Assembly (NCBI GenBank): GCA_911728435.2
Contig: OU452214.1
Span: 9,364,105-9,428,104, forward strand
Length of the DNA stretch: 64,000 nt
Source of the DNA: Apoderus coryli
Lineage: Eukaryota; Arthropoda; Insecta; Coleoptera; Attelabidae
Direction of reading: 5' to 3'
The stretch's first letter is position 1, and the number at the start of each line of letters is the position of its first letter. This document shows, one piece after another, positions 56,597-64,000 of the stretch. The translations under genes and the position numbers were made by a program. A model generated the notes under the pieces. That model was not told the origin of the DNA. It ran no database searches and saw only the letters and a program-made list of their open reading frames with translations.

Positions 56597-56725
56597 TGTG
56601 AGGGTATAGACCTAATAGGAGATACCAAAAAGAAGTAGAATAAAAGTAAGGTTATAATAAGAAACATCGTGTTTTATTATAAGAGTTAATGAACATAATT
56701 ACAACAGAAAATAAACTAATTAACA
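56597..56725 (+). repeat. Gypsy 3' LTR (129 bp)
   Basis: Starts TGTGAGGG right after the polypurine tract and ends TTAACA. AATAAA at 56639-56644 is the likely poly(A) signal. The 3' end of the same LTR is at 1-40. Confidence 0.65.
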
Positions 56726-57090
56726 ATATGTGATCGTATTTTCTGCAGCAGAAATTTTGAACCCTCTGTAATCTGTTCTGATCTTGCCTATCCAGATAAT
56801 GTCCGTAAACTGTATCAGCATAATTAAATCTTGAAAGAACTAACGCATCAAAGAGCATCTTTTTAAGAGGAGGGGTAAAGTTATGTGTAAATGAAAATAA
56901 TTGTTTTAGGATTCCGAAACATTTTTTTAACAAGTAGATTGTATGTAAGTAAAACTTTAGATCAGTGTCGAGAACAACACCTATATTCTTTACATTAGAA
57001 ACATACTGTAACGGTACACCACATATCTTTTGACATTTGACACTTGTTTTGATTTTCAGAAATCCCACCCTAATGTAATCCTGTTTTCGT
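56726..57090 (-). pseudogene. LINE C-terminal fragment, unit E, 5' part
   Basis: Almost identical to 41-400; continues the fragment at 54947-55327 across the Gypsy insertion. Confidence 0.7.
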
Positions 57091-57180
57091 TGAAGAGTGA
57101 ATTGAGAGTTTTATAATAGTTCATCAGTTAATAAATGGTGTGCCAAACTCCTTTTAGTGTAAGTAAAATATGCACTATGT

Positions 57181-58971
57181 TCACAATAGTTTCTCAAATT
57201 GTTTTGACTTTTCTTTATGTTTTAACATATGGGCTTTAAAATTTGTACTGCATGAACTTTTATACGAACAACGTTGACATTCATAAAGATTATTCGTAAT
57301 TGTGCCCATTAAGGTTTTATTATCAGAATGTTTCTTTGCTATATGACAATCAAGATACCGTTTCAATGTAAATCCTTTACTACATATTGTACAACCATAT
57401 GGTTTATTATTGCTATGAGTTAATAAATGTCGTTTCAAACTAGATTTAAAGTAAGTAAAATATGGACAATGTGCGCAATATAGTTTCTCAAAATCTTTTG
57501 GTATTTCTTTATGTTTTATCATATGAATTTTCAAATCTATACTGGATGAACTTTTATGAGAACAACGTTGACATTCATAAATATTATTCGTAATTGTGGC
57601 CATTAAGGTTTTATTATCAGAATGATTATTTGCTATATGACAATCAAGACTCTTTTTGAGTCTAAATCCTTTCTTACACGTTGTACAAACATGTGGTTTA
57701 ATATTGCTATGAGTTAATAAATGTCGTTTCAATCTACATTTAAAGTAAGTAAAATATGCACAATGTGCGCAATATAGTTTCTCAACATTTTTTGGTCTTT
57801 CGTTATGTTTTAACATATTATGACTTTTAAAAGCTGCCCTGGATGGACTTTTATACGAACAACGTTGACATTGATAAAGATTATTCGTAATTGTGGCCAT
57901 TAAGGTTTTATTATCAGAATGTTTATGTGCTATATGACCATCAAGACTACATTTGCGTGTAAATACTTTACTACACATTGTACAAAGATATGGTCTATCA
58001 TTGCTATGAGTTAATAAATGTTGTTTCAAATCAGTTTTAATGTCAGTAAAATATGCACAATATGTACAATATAGTTTCTCAAAATCTTTTGGAATTTCGT
58101 TATGTTTTAACATAACATATTATGACTTTTAAAAGCTGCACTGGATGAACTTTTATACGAACAAAGTTGGCATTCATAAAAATTATTCGTAATTGTGGCC
58201 ATTAAGGTTTTATTATCAGAATGATTATTTACTATATGACGATCAAGACCAAATTTGCGTGTAAAAGCTTTACTACACATTGTACAAACATATGGTCTAT
58301 TATTGCTATGAGTTAATACATGATTTTTCAAATTTGTTTTAATGTAAGTAAAATATGCACAATGTGCACAATATAGTTTCTCTAAATCTTTTGATATTTC
58401 TTTATGTCTTAACATATGACTTTTATAAGTCGCACTGTATGAACTTTTGTACGAACAATGTTGACATTCATAAATAGTATGCGTAAGTGTGGCCATTAAG
58501 GTTTTATTATGAGAATGATTACTTGCTATATGACTATCAAGACTCAGTTTGTGTTTAAATCCTTTGTTACACATTGTACAAACATATCGTTTATTACTGC
58601 TATGAGTTAATAAATGTTTTTTCATACAACTTTTATTGTAAGTAAAATATGCACAATGTGGACAGTATAGTTTCTCAAAATTATTTGGTATTTCTTTATG
58701 ATTCAACATATGAAGTTTAAAATTTGCACTGGATGCAGCTTTATACGAACAACGTTGACATTCATAAAGATTATTCGTAATTGTGGCCACTAAGGTTTTA
58801 TTATCAGAATGATTATTTGCTATATGACAATCAAGACTCAGTTTGTGTTTAAATCCTTTCTTACACATGATACAAACATACAATTTTGTATTTGTTTTCA
58901 TTGATGTCTCGTTGCCCTCTTTGGATTTGTTTCCAGTCACCAATAACTGCATCTTTTTGGACATCACAGTA
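57181..58971 (-). pseudogene. Zinc-finger exon, unit E (17 fingers, frameshifted)
   Basis: Near-identical to the unit A exon (offset 56685, then 56690), with the acceptor at 58972-58973. A 5-bp tandem duplication of AACAT at about 58111 (AACATAACATATT against AACATATT) shifts the frame after the eighth finger, at NML. The upstream half (58971-58107) encodes the leader and eight fingers. The downstream half (58113-57181) holds the other nine fingers in another frame. Its acidic upstream exon is not in the window: a LINE begins at 60413, within the intron. Confidence 0.8.
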
Positions 58972-59100
58972 CTATAAAAATAATAAACATTAATAATTAT
59001 TTTTCTTGAAGTAATCCATATCATATAGGAGTTATCAATCATAATAGTGTTTAAATGAAAGTCAAATCTCCACAAGATTAGTAGAAATTAGAAACTATCG

Positions 59101-59143
59101 GCCATACATGTTTCGGGACTAGACCAGTCCCATCGTCAGTGGC
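59101..59143 (-). ncRNA. Hammerhead-ribozyme-like motif, family 1, intron of unit E
   Basis: Identical to 2411-2453: GCCA, CUGACGA, stem II GGGACU/AGUCCC, GAAA, CAUGUA, UGGC. It lies 130 nt before the finger exon. Confidence 0.6.
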
Positions 59144-59293
59144 ATGTCAACAATCGTAAAAAACACAACGCTAAGACATACAATATTCCAGTCAAATTTC
59201 CATTGAAGTCACTTTATGGAAAATATTTGATTTACTAAAATTTTTAATTAAAATTACAATTACATATTTTGATATTATTTCGTTTTGTATATC

Positions 59294-60412
59294 ATACTAG
59301 AATTATGATGTTTAATTTATTGAAACGCAATCCTGTATATTAAAATGAAAAAAGTATAGTGTGAAACTCGCATGAAATGACCATTTCCTATACGTGTCGG
59401 TACTGAACAAGATAACCACCGGGAGCGACCACAAGATTGTACGAGCCAAATTAATGATTGACGTCGGTAAAGAACGGCATAAGCTGATCAAGAAGACCGA
59501 CAGCAACAGACCATGGAAGAGGCCATCGGACATGTTTGGCTTCCAGCAATGCATCACAAATAAGCTAAATGCCACTGAAGCAGAAGAGAACATCAATGTC
59601 TTAAACGAGAGCCTCACTGCTAGAGAGCCAAGACGGATACTTCCCAACAACCAAGAAACAATCGAAATTAAGCGAAGCTAATATGCGGAAAATGAAACAA
59701 GGAAGAGACATGGGAAGTGAAGAACTGGCAACTGTTGAAGAGGTAAGACAAATTAACAAGGAAGTATCAAAAGCTATAAGAACGCCCAACCAAAATCAGA
59801 TCGAGCAAACAATAAAAGCATGAAGGTTTACGTAGAAAACTGGAAAGCGGGAAAAAGTAAATGACGAAGGTAAAGGACAAACAAAGGCATGTTACAACAA
59901 ACCGAAACGGCATTCCTAAAAATAGTTGAGGAGTTTTCCCGCCTAATATCTAAAAGCGACAATGAAGTGAATTTAGACTCAGAAACAGAACCAGAGATAT
60001 TGACAAGAAGAAAAGGCATCGTTAATCAAGGGACAGAATCACTGCCTGATATTACTCTGGACGAAATAAAGCTGGCATTGAGGAAGACAAAAAAACAACA
60101 AAGCCCCTGGAGAGAACTGCGTAGCTGCCGATGCAGTTAAAATAATAGCAAAACTTCTTAATCTCTGTCTTTTAAATAGCACCATACCAAATACGTGGTA
60201 CAATAGAACAGACCGGTCCCGCAGAGGATTTGGAACCAATGACCATCTTCAAGGTATCAAAACCGTGATCGAAAACTCAATCGAATACAATAGACCGCTT
60301 GTCATTACCTTTGTGGACTTCCACAAGGCCTTTGACACTGTTGATTTGAGCGCAGTTGTAGACTCCTTACAAAAATGTCGTGTCGACTATCGTTGCGCTA
60401 AATGAATAAATA
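59294..60412 (+). pseudogene. Dead RTE-type LINE, unit E copy (5' part)
   Basis: Collinear with unit A from VSVLNKITTGSDHK to FVDFHKAFDTVD and the KCRVDYRCAK segment, then cut at about 60412, where a different LINE begins. It has its own small losses (for example at 59780). Confidence 0.8.
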
Positions 60413-60709
60413 AGTGAGTTCTAACGCGAAACTTTCATTGTGATTTATGTGAGTGTGTGGCTTCGGATTTTAACTGTCTGTTGGTGAAAGAATCAGACCG
60501 TTTATCAATCTCATTTTAATACAATTTTGATTCAATTGAATAAGCTGTGAGTTAATTTGCTGTATACTATCCTTCGGAAATATTAAACATCTCTTTTTTT
60601 TGCGGTATCTGTCTACCTACATAGATAAGGCTATAACCCGATAAGCACATTTGTGTTGACACAGGACCGGCCTGGATTTGAACTACAGAATTTGAGATAG
60701 TTTGCGAGA

Positions 60710-61642
60710 ATGTTATGCAAGGTATGTAACAAACCAATTGTCAGGAGTTTGGCTTCTATTAAGTGTTTCACTTGCTTGGACTGGGTTCACAAAAAGTGCA
60801 GTGGACTTAGTAACGATGAATATTCTCGTGTGGTGGCAGCTATCAGGAAGGGTAAATTGCAGTGGGACTGCATTGTTTGCACAGACAAATCATGTATCCT
60901 GGAAGGTGATGATGACTCATGCGACAATGACAGCGAATTGATAAATATGAAGAACATCGAGTGCTTATTCAATAAATACTTTGCGCCATTTCGCCTCGAA
61001 TTGGACGTTAAGTTTGGTGCACTACAACAGAAATTGGACAAACTAGTTGCCGAAAATATTTCTCTTCGAGATGAGAATGATGTTCTTAATGTCAAATTAA
61101 ATAAACTGGAATCCGAAATAAACACTATAAGGGGTAATCAAATTATTGGTGAAGATAATATGCCGAAATTTGATGACGCCATCGCTGAATTTAGTGATAT
61201 ACAGAGGCGTTCTCAGAATGTGATGGTGTTTGGTCTTGTAGAGTCATCTTTACCTGATATTAATGGACGTAATCATGAGGACGCGGAGAAAATTAAGCAG
61301 ATAGTTCAAACGGCTTGTTCATCGCTTGTGTCCATTGTTAAGGTTACTAGGGTCGGCCGAGTGAATGTCGGTAAACCCCGCCCTATCAAGGTGATTCTGC
61401 CGAACACGAACGAAGCTAACTTGGTCTTGAATGGCAGTACTAAGGTAAAAACTAACCCCTCTTTGCGAGGCATTGCTCTGGGACCAGATAGGACACCAAG
61501 ACAGATAGGCGAGAATCGTAAACTGAGGCGAGAGCTTGATGAGAGGGTGAGTCGTGGCGAGGCAAATCTCAAAATTAAATATGTTAGGGGAGTGCCGAAA
61601 ATTATCCAAGGTACTTTAAACGTTCAGCGCCCAGCAGTGTAA
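60710..61642 (+). CDS. LINE ORF1 protein with PHD-like zinc finger and coiled coil
   Basis: An intact 310-residue frame. Residues 1-65 form a PHD-like finger: MLCKVCNKPIV, then CFTCLDWVHKKCSGL and WDCIVC, with the C4-H-C3 spacing. A coiled coil follows (about 95-145; LQQKLDKLVAENISLRDEND, KLNKLESEINTIRG). Then comes an RRM-like, basic region (VMVFGLVESS, KVTRVGRVNVGKPRPIKVIL, DRTPRQIGENRKLRRELDER). This is the layout of ORF1 proteins of CR1-type LINEs, which bind element RNA and act as a nucleic-acid chaperone. It ends 32 nt before the recognisable ORF2 sequence. Confidence 0.8.
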   Translation: MLCKVCNKPIVRSLASIKCFTCLDWVHKKCSGLSNDEYSRVVAAIRKGKLQWDCIVCTDKSCILEGDDDSCDNDSELINMKNIECLFNKYFAPFRLELDVKFGALQQKLDKLVAENISLRDENDVLNVKLNKLESEINTIRGNQIIGEDNMPKFDDAIAEFSDIQRRSQNVMVFGLVESSLPDINGRNHEDAEKIKQIVQTACSSLVSIVKVTRVGRVNVGKPRPIKVILPNTNEANLVLNGSTKVKTNPSLRGIALGPDRTPRQIGENRKLRRELDERVSRGEANLKIKYVRGVPKIIQGTLNVQRPAV

Positions 61643-61674
61643 ACTACGGCAATTTTATCTGCAGTTACCCAAAT

Positions 61675-64000
61675 GTGCGTGGAATAAACACTAAGGTTGA
61701 CGAGTTTTACGCATCTGTGAGTGATAGTGAATTTGACGTGCTGGCATTGACTGAAACTTGGCTGAGACCCACAACGCATTGTAGTGAATTCTTTAATAAC
61801 AATGTATATCAGGTATTCCGTAAGGATAGAGATAGTATTGACACGGGTCGATCAAGGGGTGGTGGTGTATTGCTGGCCGTAAAGAACAATATCTTGTGTG
61901 ATTTGGTCGACACATCAATTATTGATACTAATTTTCCGGACACAGATTTATTGATTGTAAAGTGTACATTAAATTATAAGAAACTTTATATAGCTGTGGT
62001 GTATGTTCCACCATATGTTTCTGATCATACTTTTTCTGATCTTTTTGAAGCAATAGAATCTTTTGAATTTTTGATAAATGTGAACGTGTTGTTTTTAGGT
62101 GATTTTAATGTACCAGGTTATGTTTTTGCCAATGATAGCAGCAAATCATATGGCACTCTAAGCAATTTTTCCACACTTTTTGGTCTTAACCAGTACAACA
62201 ATGTTTTTAATAGTCAGGGTCGATTACTCGACTTGGTGTTTTCAAACCTATTATGTAAAGTGGAGCGTAATACTTGCCCACTTGTTGATGAAGATAGCTA
62301 CCATCCTTGTCTAATAATTAGTATACATAGATTTGTTAATAGAAATAAATCTCAATTTTCTCTGAATACGTCAAATAGAGCCTATAACTTTAAAAAGCCG
62401 ATTATTTGTTGCTGTACGAGGCTATTGGTTTGTTTGATTGGTCGTTCTTACAGAATTGTGATGATGTGAATGCAGCTGTCTGTCAATTTTATGACAGTTT
62501 GTATTCTATTTTTAACACATATGTTCCACTGTACAAGAATTATAAAAGAAAATTTCCATTTTGGTTTACCGGTAGCTTAATTAAAAATATAAAATTTAAG
62601 GAACATTTGCATAAAAAATATAGGAGTACAAACAACATAAATTTTTTGATTCAGTTTAAAAATATGAGGCGCTTGTGCAAGGAAGAACAGAAGACTGCAT
62701 TTGGTAACTATGTCTCTTATGTACAGAATTCTCTAAGGAACGATCCTCAGAGTTTTTGGTCATATTTTCATAACAAGTCTGGAACTTGCCGTATCCCAAA
62801 CACTATGTGGTGGGACGGTGAGTCTGAATGTGATCCTCAGGCTATTGTTAACTCCTTCGCTACTTTCTTTCACAGCGTCTTTCTTGATTCATCTCAATAC
62901 TGTGCGCCGAGTGGCTCTGTCAGTACCAATGTTTTCCACGATGGTCAAATTGAATTATCTGACATATTCTCAGCATCCAAACGCCTTAAGAACAAATTTA
63001 CCTCGGGTTCTGATAATGTTCCTTCATTCTTTGTCAAAGATTGCATTTCCGTGTTGGCTACTCCTCTGAAGTCAATTTTCGACCTAATTCTAAAAACACT
63101 TACCCGGATCTATGGAAGGAATCTAAAATTGTCCCAATCTTTAAGTCTGGCGACAGGTCTCATATAAATAACTATCGTCCTATTTCCTTATTATCTAACT
63201 TTTCTAAGCTGTTTTCGGTCAACCAGCATGGCTTTATGTGTGGGAGATCTACGGTCACTAATCTGTCAATCATTTCTCACTGTATCTCTGAAACTCTGGA
63301 CCGTGGAGGTCAACTTGATGTTGTATACACCGACTTTGCAAAAGCTTTCGATACCCTGGACCACGGTGTCTTGCTGAGTAAGCTGCATGTGTTTGGATTT
63401 CATTCGAACTTGATAGCTTTGTGTGACTCTTATTTACAAAACCGTAAGCAATATGTATTTTACAACGGGTTTAAATCTAATATTTATTCTGCGACCTCAG
63501 GGGTTCCGCAGGGCTCTAATTTGGGTCCATTATTATTTAATCTATTTATCAATGACCTGGATCAATGTCTGTTGGAACGCAGGTTGTTTTTTGCGGACGA
63601 CCTGAAAATCTTTGCTTCCGTGGACACAATAACGGATTGCATTGGATTGCAGAGTGATTTATATGCTCTTCAAACATGGTGTGACCATAATAGATTGACT
63701 CTCAATATTCAAAAATGCAAATGCCTTAGTTTCACGCGAAGGGCTACGCTTATTGACTATCCGTACACCATTTCCGAAATTCAGCTTGAGCGATGATGCG
63801 ATGCGTTCACAGATTTGGGTGTCACATTCGATCACAAATTTTTATTCCTGGACCACATCAATAGAGTGATATCTGAGGCGTCACGTATGTATGGCTTCAT
63901 AATGCGTAACTGTAGAGGCTTTGATAGTGTTTCTGTGCTCATTACTCTGTTTAACACATATGTCAGATCGAAACTAGAGTACTCGTCTATTGTTTGGTAT
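61675..64000 (+). pseudogene. LINE ORF2 (endonuclease and reverse transcriptase), broken
   Basis: The endonuclease (61675-62469) has ALTETWLRPTT, RGGGVLLAVKNNI, YVPPYVSDHTF and FLGDFNVPGYVF. A frameshift near 62410 leads to the linker frame (62406-63167; FTSGSDNVPSFFVKDCIS), and a second near 63100 to the reverse transcriptase (NNYRPISLLSNFSKLF). About 20 residues are then missing before NQHGFMCGRSTVTN. YTDFAKAFDTLDHG, SGVPQGSNLGPLLFNLFI and the catalytic FFADDLKIF are intact. A TGA at 63794-63796 interrupts the frame before DLGVTFDHKF, and coding similarity continues to the window edge. Inactive as it stands. Confidence 0.8.

Larger units (their letters stand above)
55328..56725 (+). mobile_element. 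Ty3/Gypsy remnant: integrase and 3' LTR
   Basis: 5'-truncated element: integrase, a short acidic tail frame (to about 56555), a polypurine tract (AAAGAAAGGGGGA, 56585-56596) and one LTR. It lies in a LINE fragment whose halves are at 54947-55327 and 56726-57068. Confidence 0.8.
60413..64000 (+). mobile_element. CR1/Jockey-group LINE with ORF1 and ORF2, runs off window
   Basis: Inserted in the RTE remnant of unit E. About 300 bp of 5' leader (60413-60709) precede ORF1, then ORF2 with frameshifts and a stop. The 3' end is beyond 64000. Confidence 0.8.

Noticed and set aside
1..64000. Microbial contamination or a viral genome
   Set aside because: Introns with GT/AG sites, animal gene families and insect-type transposons run through the whole window.

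Overview
The window looks like AT-rich nuclear DNA of an insect. The evidence is spliced genes with GT/AG junctions, long arrays of C2H2 zinc fingers, the last exon of an animal nicastrin gene, and many eukaryotic transposons (CR1/L2-, Jockey- and RTE-type LINEs, Copia and Ty3/Gypsy remnants, THAP-bearing P-type elements, hAT and PIF/Harbinger-like elements). The insect order cannot be fixed from the sequence alone.

Backbone: a tandem array of one zinc-finger gene family, all on the minus strand, in five units (A, E at the window edges; B, C, D between). Each complete unit has an acidic, finger-free upstream exon (A 4988-5375, B 18471-18858, C 44273-44630, D 52999-53386), an intron carrying a dead plus-strand RTE LINE and a sense-strand hammerhead-like motif, and one long zinc-finger exon (A 496-2281, B 14352-15504, C 38938-41572, D 48115-49309, E 57181-58971). 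Donor and acceptor phases match, so the two exons join in frame. A, B and C have open finger exons (17, 10 and 25 fingers). D has a nonsense codon and runs into LINE sequence. E has a 5-bp insertion that shifts the frame, and its upstream exon is not in the window. A decayed LINE 3' end lies downstream of every finger exon. Units A and E are almost identical (1-3735 against 56686-60405).

Insertions: comparing paralogous units gives empty sites and target-site duplications (TSDs). Between A and B are a hAT-like MITE (7071-8053) and a Harbinger-like element (8392-12439) with another TIR element nested in it (9399-12271). Between B and C is a 15.1-kb block (19911-35042) bounded by P-type ends and an 8-bp TSD. 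It is a pair of P-type elements flanking about 10.8 kb of foreign DNA that includes the nicastrin last exon, a nearly intact CR1/L2-like LINE, hammerhead-bearing inverted repeats, a higher-order satellite and a small unrecognised gene (31274-31924). In C a second P-type family (44747-45691) sits on the TATA-like site upstream of the zinc-finger gene. In D a Copia element survives as one LTR plus part of gag. Before E are a Harbinger-like element (53950-54943) and a Gypsy remnant (55328-56725). A LINE with ORF1 and ORF2 (60413-64000) runs off the right edge.

Most notable: at least ten hammerhead-ribozyme-like motifs of several sequence families, with compensating changes in stems I and II. One (27710-27753) is a canonical type I hammerhead. 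In all five zinc-finger units one lies in the sense strand of the intron, 130-180 nt before the finger exon. The composite P-type insertion carrying a host exon is the second main finding.
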